Positions 25,322 to 35,315 are shown, counted from the stretch's first letter. The stretch is DNA of 64,000 nt from Phycisphaerales bacterium (GCA_029260265.1 JAJDDO010000019.1:248001-312000), one strand, 5' to 3'. Numbers and translations are program-made. Notes: generated by a model from the sequence alone, not told the origin.

Positions 25322-26683
25322 ATGAGCACTGTACTGGTTGCACTTGTCGTGCTCGGCATGCTCTATCTGATGATTCAGAGCATCCTGAAGCCTCAGTGGG
25401 CTCTTCTTTTGGTATTGTCTTTTTTGCCGCTCGAGCAGCTTCTCGCTTCATATGTGCCGCTGTTGCATCAAAAAAGCTGGATCATCAATGTTGGCGTTGG
25501 CATTATCGCGATGACCGCGTTTGGGTTGGAGTTCCTCCGAGGCAAGCGTCCCTTTGCTGGGTATTTTAATCCAGCTTGGGTTCTCGTCATCATGCTGTAT
25601 GTGTTCACGGTCTTTGGGGTGCTCTGGTCGCCCATCCCTGAGGCCGGAAGATACTTTATCAAATCCGGTTTCCCGTACTACATGCTGCTGCTTGTGATCC
25701 TCCCGGGTCTGATCCGAGATCTAGAGAACATCCGCAAGTTTATGCTCCCATTTATGATCATCGGATCGGTGATTATCCTGCTCATTCTGATTAGCCCCAA
25801 CTCCGATCTTTACGCCGGCAGGCTGTTTGTAGATCTTGGGAACGGCGAGCGGGGCAGCCCGCTTGCAACCGCGGAGCTCGGCGGCGCGCTCGTGATTGTC
25901 GCCGCACTCTATCGCCCGGTCCGGTATGCAAATCTGGTCTTCATGATTCGGGTTGGCGCGATCTTTGCCGGGATGGGGATCATGGTGCTCAGCGGTACAC
26001 GGGGACAGCTCTTGTTCGCGATGGGGCTATCTGTTCTCTTTTTCCCGGTGGCCAATCGTATCAAAAATACCGCCCAGTTCCTTCTGACATCTGCCGCGGG
26101 GGCGTTCCTCGCAGGGATTCTGTTCCTCGCTCTCAAGCTTTTCCTTGCCGGTGGCGGATCCGCGGATCGATGGAGCACCGAGGGTGTGAATGACGGCATC
26201 TCGGTGCGTATGTACTACGCCACAACCATGCTTCAAGAGTACCTTGGTGATCCCGGCTCCTTCCTCGGCGGGCTCGGAACGGGCGCGTTCAACGCGTATG
26301 TCCGCGGCAATGGAAAGAACTTTATCTACCCGCACAACCTTCTGGTTGAGATCCTTACCGAGCACGGGCTGATTGGCTTTGGTCTGTTAATCGCCATTTG
26401 TACGCTCACCTTTGCCGCAGGGCTCCGGCTGTATCGTGCACTCTATGACGATCCGGCGTATCGATCTGTACTGGCGATTTTGCTCGCGCTCTGTGCGTAT
26501 GGAACCTTGATCTCGATGAAACAGAGTTCCTTCGCGATTATCCCATTGCCATTCTATTGGTATCTGGTGCTCACCAAAATAAGCAGCCAGCAATCGCGTA
26601 CCGTGGTTTACGCGGACGACTACAGCAACGACTGGTCAGAGCCCGAAGACTACTCCTACGACAGCGAGCATGACGCATACTGA
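25322..26683 (+). CDS. O-antigen ligase/polymerase-like membrane protein
   Basis: This encodes 453 residues from the ATG at 25322; a GTG at 25286 would add 12 residues. About ten membrane segments are present. The conserved large periplasmic loop ends in RMYYATTMLQEYLGDPGSFLGGLGTGAFNAYV with PHNLLVEILTEHGLIGFGLL, which is the Wzy_C signature of O-antigen ligases and Wzy polymerases. An acidic Tyr-rich tail follows. It would polymerise or transfer the polysaccharide after flipping. The gene ends 11 bases before the convergent acyltransferase gene. Confidence 0.85.
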   Translation: MSTVLVALVVLGMLYLMIQSILKPQWALLLVLSFLPLEQLLASYVPLLHQKSWIINVGVGIIAMTAFGLEFLRGKRPFAGYFNPAWVLVIMLYVFTVFGVLWSPIPEAGRYFIKSGFPYYMLLLVILPGLIRDLENIRKFMLPFMIIGSVIILLILISPNSDLYAGRLFVDLGNGERGSPLATAELGGALVIVAALYRPVRYANLVFMIRVGAIFAGMGIMVLSGTRGQLLFAMGLSVLFFPVANRIKNTAQFLLTSAAGAFLAGILFLALKLFLAGGGSADRWSTEGVNDGISVRMYYATTMLQEYLGDPGSFLGGLGTGAFNAYVRGNGKNFIYPHNLLVEILTEHGLIGFGLLIAICTLTFAAGLRLYRALYDDPAYRSVLAILLALCAYGTLISMKQSSFAIIPLPFYWYLVLTKISSQQSRTVVYADDYSNDWSEPEDYSYDSEHDAY

Positions 26684-26694
26684 ACCGGTTGTCC

Positions 26695-27288
26695 TTAGCT
26701 TTGATCTGATTGCTGTTCTTCGAGCAGATCACAGTACCCGCCTTCGGTTGGCGGGCGGTTGAGCATTGCTTCGTGGGTATCGATAGCTTGTTGTGAATCA
26801 AACCGGTCTTTAATTTTCTTCGCCGGTACTCCGCCGTGAATCTCATAGGCGGGGATGTCTTTGGTGACCACGGACCCGGCTGCGATGATCGCGCCTCGCC
26901 CGATGGTGACCCCTGCGATCACGATCACCCCGGCACCGAGCCAAGCGTCCGCGTGCACCGTGGTCTTCTGAAGATCGGGGCGACCAGAAAATATAGTTGG
27001 CGTGCCGGGGATATCAAAGACATGATCCCCGCCGACCACCATCACGCGCGGGCCAAACATAACATAGGGCCCGATCTCAACCTTCGGGCCGACCACCGAG
27101 CCGTGACCGATGAACGAGTACTCGTGAGCGATCAGATCGCGGCTCAAAATCACCCCGCCAGGGGTGTAAAAGGTGGGGTGCACATGGCGGAGCCCATAGC
27201 GAGTGCGCCGATAGAACATGAGCGATCTGCGGGCTGTCTTGTAGATCAGCGGTGATTGTTTGAGTGATCTGATGAGTCCTGAAATCAT
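26695..27288 (-). CDS. left-handed beta-helix acyltransferase
   Basis: This encodes 197 residues. Hexapeptide repeats run through the middle: [20 protein letters not shown], then [20 protein letters not shown] and [19 protein letters not shown], ending with the typical [12 protein letters not shown]. These are features of O-acetyltransferases of the serine acetyltransferase/VatD/WcaF type. The catalytic His is probably the one in GGDHVFD. It would acetylate a sugar of the exopolysaccharide. The start shares ATGA with the stop of the GT4 gene at 27285, so it is translationally coupled. Confidence 0.85.
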   Translation of the reverse strand: MISGLIRSLKQSPLIYKTARRSLMFYRRTRYGLRHVHPTFYTPGGVILSRDLIAHEYSFIGHGSVVGPKVEIGPYVMFGPRVMVVGGDHVFDIPGTPTIFSGRPDLQKTTVHADAWLGAGVIVIAGVTIGRGAIIAAGSVVTKDIPAYEIHGGVPAKKIKDRFDSQQAIDTHEAMLNRPPTEGGYCDLLEEQQSDQS

Positions 27289-28484
27289 GATGCTGTCCCC
27301 GGCTTGGTTCCCTTGAAGAACTCTTCATCCTTGTGTTCGGCCTGCTTTCCATCAACCGCGCGATCAATCAACGCGACCTGGGCTTGCGGGTTATAGAACC
27401 GGTCGATCATGTCCTTTGCCTGTTCTTTTCCGCCGGCAAGCTTTTTTGGGCTCTTGATCCATTGCTCGATCGCGGCAGCGAGCGATTCGACGCTGCCTTC
27501 CTCAAAGAACCCACCGGTGACCCCTTCGATGATGGCCTCCGATTCTGGTCCCTGGTTATCAAAGTTGTTATGGGTGATCACCGGCGTGCCATACACCATG
27601 CTGTGCATAACCAGCAGCCCAATCGCTCCGGGCATGATCGTGAGGTCCGCCGCCTTAAACATTCGACCGAGCGCCCGCTCGTCGTAGATTGCTCCGGTGA
27701 AATGCGCACTGACGCCCGCGTTTCTCGCTCTTTCCTCGAGTTGCTCACGGATTGGCCCGTCGCCAACGATCAGAACATTCACATGCTGTCCTCGGGCTTC
27801 AAGCTCTGCGGCGGCGTCAATCAGCATCTCGATTTTTTTGTCCGGCTGCAGCCTGGTGACCGTGGTGAGTATCGGGCAGTCCGCACGCTCAGGAAAATAC
27901 TCTTCGCGTGCGGCTTGGGCTTGCTCTTGTGAAATCGTATCGCGAACCCCTCGCTGGGCATCGGTGTTGAGGCTGTTGTATATCACATGAAGTCGATCCT
28001 TGTCGAAACCGTGCCCAACACCAAAGTCTTTGGCGCGATGGTTGTAGAGCAACAGCCCATTGGCAATTTTGTAGAAAGCGTCGCGGAATCGACGCTGGAG
28101 ACCGCGTTCTTCACGAAGCCACCCGTGTGTCCAGAAGAAAACGCGCTTGCCGCGTGCCCTTCCGATGATCGCTGCCAGCCATGTTGTCGGCCACTTTGAA
28201 TCGCCCAGCAAAATGAGCGTGTCGTATCGGGTGCCGATCGCCGCGATGACCGCAGCGGGCTGGATCAGCATCGGGCCAATCATCCATCCGCGAGTCTTGC
28301 GGAATCGTCCTTCAGGAAAGTCTTCGATGATCTTGATCCCTGATCCGAAGGAATGATCGCACCCAAGAAACTCGTAATGATGTTTTCCCGCACTGATCAG
28401 ATCAAAGACGACCGGACGGCGGTAGTGGGCAAAGTAGTGGTACACCACCGCGACACGCCGAGATTGTCCCGGCTTGTTACCCAT
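27285..28484 (-). CDS. glycosyltransferase family 4
   Basis: This encodes 399 residues from the ATG at 28484, which overlaps the end of the preceding GT2 gene by 8 bases. The start [20 protein letters not shown] is the N-terminal GT-B fold. The C-terminal half has [33 protein letters not shown] and the donor-site region [20 protein letters not shown], in which the usual E-x7-E is altered. It likely adds one sugar to the lipid-linked repeat unit. The acceptor and donor sugars cannot be read from the sequence. Confidence 0.85.
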   Translation of the reverse strand: MGNKPGQSRRVAVVYHYFAHYRRPVVFDLISAGKHHYEFLGCDHSFGSGIKIIEDFPEGRFRKTRGWMIGPMLIQPAAVIAAIGTRYDTLILLGDSKWPTTWLAAIIGRARGKRVFFWTHGWLREERGLQRRFRDAFYKIANGLLLYNHRAKDFGVGHGFDKDRLHVIYNSLNTDAQRGVRDTISQEQAQAAREEYFPERADCPILTTVTRLQPDKKIEMLIDAAAELEARGQHVNVLIVGDGPIREQLEERARNAGVSAHFTGAIYDERALGRMFKAADLTIMPGAIGLLVMHSMVYGTPVITHNNFDNQGPESEAIIEGVTGGFFEEGSVESLAAAIEQWIKSPKKLAGGKEQAKDMIDRFYNPQAQVALIDRAVDGKQAEHKDEEFFKGTKPGTAS

Positions 28485-29328
28485 CGGCGCGCTCCCCGCC
28501 GCGGCGGATCTCACGGACCTTGAGCACAATCAGGTACTCATAGATTGACTGGATCGTGCAATAGGTCAGCCCGGCGCGACCATCGAGAAAACCAAACTTC
28601 AGCAGGTACATATACACAAACTTGAAGTACGGGCGAAACGGGAGCCGGAATGAGATGTTCTTCATCTCCAGCCTTCGGGTGTTGCGATCTGATGAAAACA
28701 GGTTGCCAAGCTTGACCGGTGTTTCTTTCATCGCGCGGATCGTCTCGTGCGACTCCATCGTCGCGTACCGGTTGTGGCGATCGAACCACTCACCAATTCC
28801 TTTCGAGAAGTTGTAATGATCAAACATGCCCTTCATGTAACCGATCGAGCCGTCAACGATCGGGACCTGGTGGACCTCGCGCTCAAAGCGGATCAAGGGC
28901 GGCTGGAAGAACCGCATGTTGTTGCCCGGGCCCATCGAGTACTTGATCCATTTTCCCATAAAGAAGTTCCGCCGCCCGCAGTAGTACGCGACGGGGTGAT
29001 CTTTCTCGTTGTGCTCGCCGCTCTCCCATTTGGCAGCAATCGATTCGAGCTCTTCTCGGAGTGTGTCCGTCATCCGTTCATCCGCATCGAGCATGAACAC
29101 CCACCGGTGTTTGTATTCGATGTTCTTGAGCCCCCAGGTCTGGTGCGGGCCGAACGAATCAAACTTGCGTTGAACAACACGGGCACCCATCTCCTCCGCG
29201 ATCTCTGTTGTGCGATCGCTGGAGTAGGAATCGAACACCACAACATCGTCGCACCACTCCAGGCTCCGCAGCGCACCGGGCAGGTTTGCCTCTTCGTTGA
29301 GCGTCATGATCATCACAGAAACACTCAT
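28477..29328 (-). CDS. glycosyltransferase family 2 (WaaE/KdtX-like)
   Basis: This encodes 283 residues. The N-terminus SVMIMTLNEEANLPGALRSL, the nucleotide-binding VVVFDSYSSDRT and the metal-binding WVFMLDADERM are the GT-A motifs of family 2 enzymes, closest to the WaaE (KdtX) type that adds a sugar to a lipid-linked or core glycan. A GMFDHYNFSKG region and a C-terminal amphipathic part follow. It overlaps its neighbours on both sides (8 bases and 4 bases), within a minus-strand operon of four genes. Confidence 0.88.
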   Translation of the reverse strand: MSVSVMIMTLNEEANLPGALRSLEWCDDVVVFDSYSSDRTTEIAEEMGARVVQRKFDSFGPHQTWGLKNIEYKHRWVFMLDADERMTDTLREELESIAAKWESGEHNEKDHPVAYYCGRRNFFMGKWIKYSMGPGNNMRFFQPPLIRFEREVHQVPIVDGSIGYMKGMFDHYNFSKGIGEWFDRHNRYATMESHETIRAMKETPVKLGNLFSSDRNTRRLEMKNISFRLPFRPYFKFVYMYLLKFGFLDGRAGLTYCTIQSIYEYLIVLKVREIRRGGERADG

Positions 29329-29930
29329 TGTTCATCCTCCGGCTTTACAGAGCCATTCTTCGTTCCTAGGTTCCGCGGCCCCTTCGGCTTGGCGGGCGAA
29401 CCAACACATACAGTCCACTCTGGAAGATCGCCGAACACGCTCGATCGGGCGCCAACCACGACGCCGTCGCCGATGGTCACCCCCGGCGCGACAAACACAT
29501 CCGCCGCGACCCAAACATCCTCACCGATGGTGATTTCCATCGGGATCAGCGGCAGCCTTGGGTCTTCATGATCATGGGTTGCGCCGCACAAATACGAATA
29601 CTGACTCACGGTCGATCTTTTTCCGATTCGGATCGGCTTGACACAGTAACAATCAACATCGTCGGCCAGCGTTGCAAAGTCATCCATGATCAGATTCCAA
29701 GGCCCCCAGACCTTCGCCCGCGGATACACCCGCGCCTTGGTTGAGATCTGTGCGCCGAATAGCTTGAGCAAGAACCATCGCCAACCGTGAAGCGGTCTCG
29801 GGCTGAAGCGGAAGAGGGTTGCCTGCACCATGCCCCAGAGCATGCGCATGAGCTTATTTTTGAAGCTGTGCGAGCTCGGGATCGGGCCGCTTGAGTCAGG
29901 GGTCGCGGATGGGTCTTGATCGGCACTCAT
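29325..29930 (-). CDS. WcaF-like hexapeptide acetyltransferase
   Basis: This encodes 201 residues. The order PLHGWRWFLLKLFGAQI, VYPRAKVWGPWNLIMDD, CYCVKPIRIGKRSTVSQYSY, LCGATHDHEDP and IPMEITIGEDVWVAADVFV is the pattern of the colanic acid acetyltransferase WcaF family. The His residues of ATHDHED are the likely catalytic site. The enzyme would O-acetylate the exopolysaccharide. It is the first gene of the four-gene minus-strand operon (29930 to 26695) and shares ATGA with the GT2 gene. Confidence 0.87.
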   Translation of the reverse strand: MSADQDPSATPDSSGPIPSSHSFKNKLMRMLWGMVQATLFRFSPRPLHGWRWFLLKLFGAQISTKARVYPRAKVWGPWNLIMDDFATLADDVDCYCVKPIRIGKRSTVSQYSYLCGATHDHEDPRLPLIPMEITIGEDVWVAADVFVAPGVTIGDGVVVGARSSVFGDLPEWTVCVGSPAKPKGPRNLGTKNGSVKPEDEQ

Positions 29931-30169
29931 GCGTTCCTCTGGTCTTGGGTTGCGGCCCTGTTTTATCGGTCCAATGATGGCGTGTATGACTGCCGGTGTT
30001 CACTTTACGCTTGATGCCCAAACAGGTTCATCGTATCGGTCAATTATCTGTTCTGATGAACGAAAAGCACCGCCAACGCTCGACTTGTACGAGAGTTTCG
30101 CACTTGGACGAATCAGGATCGGGATCTGGTCGACTATGCTTGTTCCCCGCCTTGAATCGAGGAGCATCC

Positions 30170-31522
30170 GTGAAGCCGACCCGTGTTGTGATCTTGAACC
30201 AGTATTATGTGCCCGATGTCGCATCGACCGGGTACCTGCTGCATGAACTCGCGGTCGAGCTGGTCAAGCTCGGGTTCGAGGTCGAGGTGCTCACCGGACG
30301 CCCAAGCTACGGCCCCAAAGACACCTGGAAGGATTGCCCGCTCAAGGAAGTCGTTGATGGTGTCAAGATCCACCGGCTCCGCGTCTCGCGCATCGACAAA
30401 AACAACATTCCAGGGCGGCTGATCAACTACATGACCTTCGTGATCCCGATGACGCTGCGGATGCTGTTCGGATCAAGGCGAGACACCGTGTACCTCTACA
30501 CCACCAGCCCGCCATTCCTCGGCTCGATCGGGTGGTTCGTGTCGCTGTTCCGCAGGCACAACTATGTCAACCTGCTCTACGACGCGTTCCCACAGATCGG
30601 CGTGTGGATGGGCAAGTTCAAGAAAGATTCGATGATTGATCGTGTCTGGATGGCCTTCAATCGCGGGAAGTACAAACGCGCCCGCGAGGCGATTGTTCTG
30701 TGCAGCGCCGCCAAAAAGCTCGTCGCTGATTCATACCCGATTGACCCCGAGCATATCCACATCATCCCCAACTGGGCCGACGGCGATGACCTGTTTCCGA
30801 TGCCCAAAGAAGAGTCGAAGATCGCCCAAGAGAACGGGCTGATAGAGGATTTCGTGCTGCTCTACTCGGGTAATATGGGATTGTACTACGACTTTGACAC
30901 CATTCTCGGCGCCGCCGAACTGCTCAAGGATGAACCGTTCAAGCTGGTCCTCGTCGGCGGGGGTGGCAAACGCGATGAGATTGAACAGATTGTCAAAGAA
31001 CGCGGGCTGAGCAATGTGCTCATGCTCCCATATCAGCCATTCGATCTGCTCAATCACTCGCTCAACGCCTGCGACGCTTCGCTTGTCACCATTGCCAAGG
31101 GGATCGAAGGCATCAGCTTCCCGAGCAAGCTCTATACCTCGCTCGCGGTCGGCAAGGTCATCGTTGCACTCTCTGAGGACTGGTCCGAGCTCCGCCAGAT
31201 CGTTGAAAGCAACAACTGCGGCATCTGGTCCGCGCTCGGCGATTGCGAAGGACTCGCGGAGAAAATCCGAGGCTTGATCCGCGATAAGCAAGGCTCAACC
31301 GAAATGGCCAAGCGTGCACGCGATCTCTTCGACAATGTCTACACGCGCGAGCTGTGTGCTGCCAAGTACGCCGAGGTGCTTCAGCTCGCGGACGAACAGT
31401 TCACCAAAGAGCAGACCGCAGACCGCCGGGCCAAGCTTGCCGAGCAGCTCGCCGGCGGCGCGGCGGCTGGCGCGAGCACGAACCGGAACAAAGCAGAGCA
31501 AGATGAACCGCCCCGCTCGTGA
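30170..31522 (+). CDS. glycosyltransferase family 4 (WcaI-like)
   Basis: This encodes 450 residues from a GTG start with GGAG 7 bases upstream; the longer frame to 29996 has no family similarity. The N-terminal RVVILNQYYVPDVASTGYLL and LVKLGFEVEVLTGRPSYGPK resemble WcaI-type and related GT4 enzymes. The C-terminal half has LLYSGNMGLYYDFDTILGAA, FKLVLVGGGGKRDEIE and the donor-site GIEGISFPSKLYTSLAVGK. It is divergent from the WcaF-like operon and probably contributes another sugar to the same polysaccharide. The last 40 residues are Ala/Arg-rich and not part of the enzyme core. Confidence 0.85.
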   Translation: MKPTRVVILNQYYVPDVASTGYLLHELAVELVKLGFEVEVLTGRPSYGPKDTWKDCPLKEVVDGVKIHRLRVSRIDKNNIPGRLINYMTFVIPMTLRMLFGSRRDTVYLYTTSPPFLGSIGWFVSLFRRHNYVNLLYDAFPQIGVWMGKFKKDSMIDRVWMAFNRGKYKRAREAIVLCSAAKKLVADSYPIDPEHIHIIPNWADGDDLFPMPKEESKIAQENGLIEDFVLLYSGNMGLYYDFDTILGAAELLKDEPFKLVLVGGGGKRDEIEQIVKERGLSNVLMLPYQPFDLLNHSLNACDASLVTIAKGIEGISFPSKLYTSLAVGKVIVALSEDWSELRQIVESNNCGIWSALGDCEGLAEKIRGLIRDKQGSTEMAKRARDLFDNVYTRELCAAKYAEVLQLADEQFTKEQTADRRAKLAEQLAGGAAAGASTNRNKAEQDEPPRS

Positions 31523-31541
31523 GTTATGATGTGTTGGTTTT

Positions 31542-33368
31542 TCAGAATCCGCCGAACATCCGCGGCGCCAACAGCACACACAGCACGCCGCAGAGAATCG
31601 TCAACGGCCCACCAAATCGCGTATAATCCAGCCATTTATACCCGCCGGGGCCCATGACCATCAAATTCGTCTGGTACCCGATCGGCGTCGAGAACTCGCA
31701 GCTGGCAGCGATGGTGATCGCCACGATGAAGGGCAACGGGTTGAGTGATTGCTCAACCGCCACCGCGATCGCGATCGGGAACATCAGCACCGCCGCTGCA
31801 TTGTTGGTCATCGCAGCGGTGAACACGCTGGTCATGGCATAGATCACCGCGAGCAGACCCCACGGCCCGAGCACCTCGATCGCCGACACGACCGAATGCG
31901 CGATTTCATCCGCCAGCCCGGTCTTCACCATCGCTTGGCCAATACCAAACGATGCGCCGATCACCGTCAGAATCTGAAAATCTACACCCCGCCTTGCCTG
32001 CGGCCCGGTGCAGCACCGTGTGAGTACCATCAGCCCGGCGGCGAGCATCGCCGATGTCATCGGATCAAGCAACCCGAAAGAGAGAACGACCACAAGCACT
32101 GCAAGCACACCAAGCGCGGTCCAGGCCCGCTCGTGGCGAAGTGTCGCAGGCGTACCTCGCTCGTTGACAAGATAAAAATCACCCGTGCTCGCAAACCGAT
32201 CGGCGAATCCCTGGGGTGTTTCGAGCAGCAGCGTGTCGCCCGCCCGCAATCGGATCTCGCCGATCTTCCCGCTCAACTGCTGCCCCTGCCGGCGGACCGC
32301 GACCACCACCGCACCAAATCGTGTGCGGATCGATGATTCGCGGATTGTTGAGCCGACCAGTGATGAGTTGGGCGAGATCACCGCTTCGGAAATACGCAGG
32401 TTTGGGCGATAGACCGGCGCGCCCTCGGCGTTCTCGTCTTCCTCGTTTGCAAGATGATCGTGCGAACTCGGCACAAGCCCCTTGATCTGTTGCAGATCGA
32501 CAACCGAATCAAGCTCGCCAACAAATACAAGCACATCGCCCGCCCGGACCAGCTCGTGGGGCGAGACCGCGATGATCGCGTCGTGGTCACGCTCGATGCG
32601 GGCGAGGAACAACCCGGGCAGGTTCCGTAGGTTCGCCTGCTCGACAGATTTTCCAACAATCGGCGATTCAGACTCAACCCGCAACGCCGCGTGGTAGCCC
32701 TCTTCGTGCGCCGCGGCGTCTTCGCTCTGCGTCAACCGATCAGGCAGGAGTCGGCGTCCGAAGAAAAGAATGTACAGCACACCAACCACCGCGATCGGGA
32801 GCCCGACCTTGGCGAGTGTGAACATGCCAAACCGGACCGCTTCGCCGTCGGCGTTGACGAGTTGCTCGTCGGCGAGCAGCTTGGCGATCACCACATTGGT
32901 CGAGGTGCCGATCAGCGTGCACACGCCGCCAAGGATGGAAGCAAACGACAACGGCATATACAACTTGCTAGGCGCGATCCGGCATCGTCGAGCAACCCCG
33001 GCAAGCGTGGGAAGGAACATCGCAACGATCGGCGTGTTATTGATAAACGCGCTCATGACCGCGACCGGTAAAATAAGCTTGGCCTGGGCGCTGCGTTCAC
33101 TCTTCGGACGCCCGAGCAGCACCGCGGTGATCCGGTTCATCGCGCCGGTTTCTTTCATCGCTGCGGCAACAACATAGAGCATCGCGACCGTGATAAGACC
33201 CTGGTTGGCGAATCCGCCGATCGCCTCATCGGGCGTGAGCACGCCGGTCACAAGCAGAACCAGCAGCACGCCCATCATGATGATGTCGGGCGCAAACCGG
33301 CCGATGGCCATGGTGCCGATCATGAGCACCAGCATCACCGCGGTTAGGATAGATTGCCAATCGCCCAA
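31542..33368 (-). CDS. SLC13-family permease with two RCK/TrkA-C domains
   Basis: This encodes 608 residues from a TTG start with GGAG upstream. Two membrane halves flank a cytoplasmic insert. The first half has MSAFINNTPIVAMFLPTL and a GTSTNVVIAKLL motif. The insert carries two TrkA-C (RCK_C) domains at about 220-295 and 325-400. The second half has TNNAAAVLMFPIAIA and FSTPIGYQTNLMVMGPGGY. This is the DASS/SLC13 layout with an RCK insert, as in SLT-type sulfate transporters. It lies 29 bases downstream of cysQ in the same direction, in a PAPS gene cluster, so sulfate uptake is the best guess. Confidence 0.85.
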   Translation of the reverse strand: MGDWQSILTAVMLVLMIGTMAIGRFAPDIIMMGVLLVLLVTGVLTPDEAIGGFANQGLITVAMLYVVAAAMKETGAMNRITAVLLGRPKSERSAQAKLILPVAVMSAFINNTPIVAMFLPTLAGVARRCRIAPSKLYMPLSFASILGGVCTLIGTSTNVVIAKLLADEQLVNADGEAVRFGMFTLAKVGLPIAVVGVLYILFFGRRLLPDRLTQSEDAAAHEEGYHAALRVESESPIVGKSVEQANLRNLPGLFLARIERDHDAIIAVSPHELVRAGDVLVFVGELDSVVDLQQIKGLVPSSHDHLANEEDENAEGAPVYRPNLRISEAVISPNSSLVGSTIRESSIRTRFGAVVVAVRRQGQQLSGKIGEIRLRAGDTLLLETPQGFADRFASTGDFYLVNERGTPATLRHERAWTALGVLAVLVVVLSFGLLDPMTSAMLAAGLMVLTRCCTGPQARRGVDFQILTVIGASFGIGQAMVKTGLADEIAHSVVSAIEVLGPWGLLAVIYAMTSVFTAAMTNNAAAVLMFPIAIAVAVEQSLNPLPFIVAITIAASCEFSTPIGYQTNLMVMGPGGYKWLDYTRFGGPLTILCGVLCVLLAPRMFGGF

Positions 33369-33397
33369 TCAAAGCTCCGAAACAGGACTGTTGCAGA

Positions 33398-34420
33398 TTA
33401 TTGGGCGATCCCCAACGCCTCGATGGCTTTGAGCATCAACCCATGCACGCGAGGCGGGGCACACACAATGCCCTTATTCTTCTCAAGCCCCCTGCCGTGC
33501 GAAAAATCGAGGTTCCGACCATTGATATCGGTCACAAACGCCCCCGACTCGCACGCAATACACGCACCGGCCGCATGATCCCAGATCCGCTCGACATACC
33601 CCGCCCGGGTCGGCAGGCGGAGATACGCGTCGGCCTGCCCACGGGCGACCACAGCATACTTGCACTGTGAATCAAGCCTCGCGGGCTCGCCGGCGTTGCC
33701 AAACCCGTTTTCCTCGATCCAGGTGAGGATCCGGTCCATATCCGAGATATTCGTGTGGGCCTTCTCGACCGATCCGCACACCGTGATCTCCTCGCCTTCG
33801 GCGTGGTCGAGCCGGGTGATCCGGATGCTCGATGCCTTGCCGTCGTCGCATCGCGATTCGTAGACTCCCTCACCCTTGAGCGCATAATACAGGCACCCGT
33901 GCTCGTCGCGATCATCAAAGGGACGCGACATATTTACCGGTAGGTTCGGGCACCCCATCACCCCGATGGTTGGGGCATCGCCTTCGATGTACCCGAGCGC
34001 GACCGCGTACTGCTGGTTCCGCAAAAAACCCTTCGTGCCATCAATGGGATCAAGCGTCCAGAAGGAATGGTGATCGGTGTCGCCCGCGCCGATGTCGATG
34101 GCAGCGAGGATCTTATCCGCGTCGGCGTTGTCCCAGACCCCGCGTGCCGCCGCGACCACCGCATCGAGCACGACCGCGTTATCCTCGTCCCGGAGGAAGG
34201 TCGAGGATTCTTCCGCCACCAGATGGATATGCCCGAGATGCTGCTGGAGCACCATCGCCACAACCGCTTGCGATGCGTAATCGGCGACCGTGACCGGGGA
34301 TTTATCGTCTTTGGTAATCTGACGGATCTCATTGAGGTTATCTTGGACTTCTCGGCACACGATGGATGCTGCAACCACCGCCTCGCGTGCGGCATCGATG
34401 AGTTTGGCAGGGTTGGACAT
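33398..34420 (-). CDS. cysQ: 3'(2'),5'-bisphosphate nucleotidase (CysQ)
   Basis: This encodes 340 residues from the ATG at 34420 with GGAAAA upstream. It belongs to the lithium-sensitive inositol-phosphatase superfamily and hydrolyses 3'-phosphoadenosine 5'-phosphate (PAP), the product of sulfotransferases and PAPS reductase. Metal-binding motifs are HLVAEESSTF, WTLDPIDGTKGFLRN and WDHAAGACIA. The length and gene order after cysC (49 bases) fit a role in recycling PAP. The closely related HAL2 enzymes share these motifs, so PAPS/PAP specificity is taken from context. Confidence 0.92.
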   Translation of the reverse strand: MSNPAKLIDAAREAVVAASIVCREVQDNLNEIRQITKDDKSPVTVADYASQAVVAMVLQQHLGHIHLVAEESSTFLRDEDNAVVLDAVVAAARGVWDNADADKILAAIDIGAGDTDHHSFWTLDPIDGTKGFLRNQQYAVALGYIEGDAPTIGVMGCPNLPVNMSRPFDDRDEHGCLYYALKGEGVYESRCDDGKASSIRITRLDHAEGEEITVCGSVEKAHTNISDMDRILTWIEENGFGNAGEPARLDSQCKYAVVARGQADAYLRLPTRAGYVERIWDHAAGACIACESGAFVTDINGRNLDFSHGRGLEKNKGIVCAPPRVHGLMLKAIEALGIAQ

Positions 34421-34469
34421 TCGATTTTCCTCTGTTTTTAGTGCGTATATGGGAGTATATGCACCAGGA

Positions 34470-35090
34470 TCATTCACCCCTGAGCACACTGTATTCAATC
34501 AAAGCATCGATCAAGTCTTGGGCGGACTTCTCTACCGTTGACTGGTCGGTCTTCAGGTGAACCTCGGGATTGGCTGGCTGTTCATACGGATCATCAATCC
34601 CGGTGAAGCCCTTGATCTCGCCCGCGCGTGCCTTCTTGTACAACCCCTTCGGATCGCGTGATTCGCAGACTTCGATGGGGGTATCAATAAAGACCTCAAG
34701 AAAAATCAGCCCTGCATCTTCATGAATCTTGCGGACCCGGTCGCGATCCCGTTGATAGGGCGAGATGAAACTAGAAATGGTAATCACACCCGCATCGGTA
34801 AAGAGCTTGGCGACCTCGCCGACCCGGCGGATATTCTCTTCGCGATCGTCAGCGCTGAACCCGAGGTTGGCATTGAGCCCGTGGCGGACATTATCGCCAT
34901 CGAGCCGATACGCGAGCACCCCTCGCCCGATGAGTGCATTTTCGAGGGCAACGCCGATCGTTGATTTTCCTGAGCCGCTCAGCCCGGTGAGCCAGAGCGT
35001 GCACCCTCGATGCCCGAGGACCTTGGCCCGATCATCCCCTGTGATCTCGCCATCGTGCCAAACGATGTTGGTTGGTCTTTGGTCAGCCAT
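34470..35090 (-). CDS. cysC: adenylylsulfate kinase
   Basis: This encodes 206 residues. It phosphorylates APS to PAPS using ATP. The P-loop is G36[43 protein letters not shown] and [20 protein letters not shown] are the conserved APS kinase blocks. It is a stand-alone kinase and not fused to CysN, which follows the separate cysDN gene pair on the other strand. It heads the minus-strand run cysC, cysQ, permease and is divergent from cysD across 225 bases. Confidence 0.96.
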   Translation of the reverse strand: MADQRPTNIVWHDGEITGDDRAKVLGHRGCTLWLTGLSGSGKSTIGVALENALIGRGVLAYRLDGDNVRHGLNANLGFSADDREENIRRVGEVAKLFTDAGVITISSFISPYQRDRDRVRKIHEDAGLIFLEVFIDTPIEVCESRDPKGLYKKARAGEIKGFTGIDDPYEQPANPEVHLKTDQSTVEKSAQDLIDALIEYSVLRGE

Positions 35091-35250
35091 GGTCAGTTAT
35101 CCTTCGCCAGATCATTGTTCTCGGACATCACGCGTCTATGCCGTGTCGTCACAACAGGATAGACCGGTTGCGTGTCTATACTTCGGTCGATTGGTGCCCC
35201 GTATCCCTGTTTTCTGCTTGTGGCGGGGGGAAAAGGTGCCGATGACCCGC

Positions 35251-35279
35251 TTGCCAAGGGTGGACCTTGGTGTGATGAT
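35251..35279 (+). promoter_or_regulatory. promoter of cysDN with an operator-like dyad in the spacer
   Basis: TTGCCA (35251-35256), exactly 17 bases, then GATGAT (35274-35279) forms a promoter with a good -35 and a fair -10 box. The dyad CCAAGG-N5-CCTTGG (35254-35270) overlaps the -35 box and fills the spacer, the classical place for a repressor operator. It lies 37 bases before the cysD ATG. Confidence 0.5.
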
Positions 35280-35315
35280 TTCTTCCTTTGGACTTGAACC
35301 GCGGAGTTCCCCGGC

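Noticed and set aside
28747-29571. Plus-strand open frame of 274 codons opposite the GT2 and WcaF-like genes
   Set aside because: It spans the junction of two well-supported genes on the other strand.
30104-30140. TTGGAC and TATGCT before the GT4 gene at 30170
   Set aside because: The spacing is 25 bases, too long for a sigma-70 promoter.
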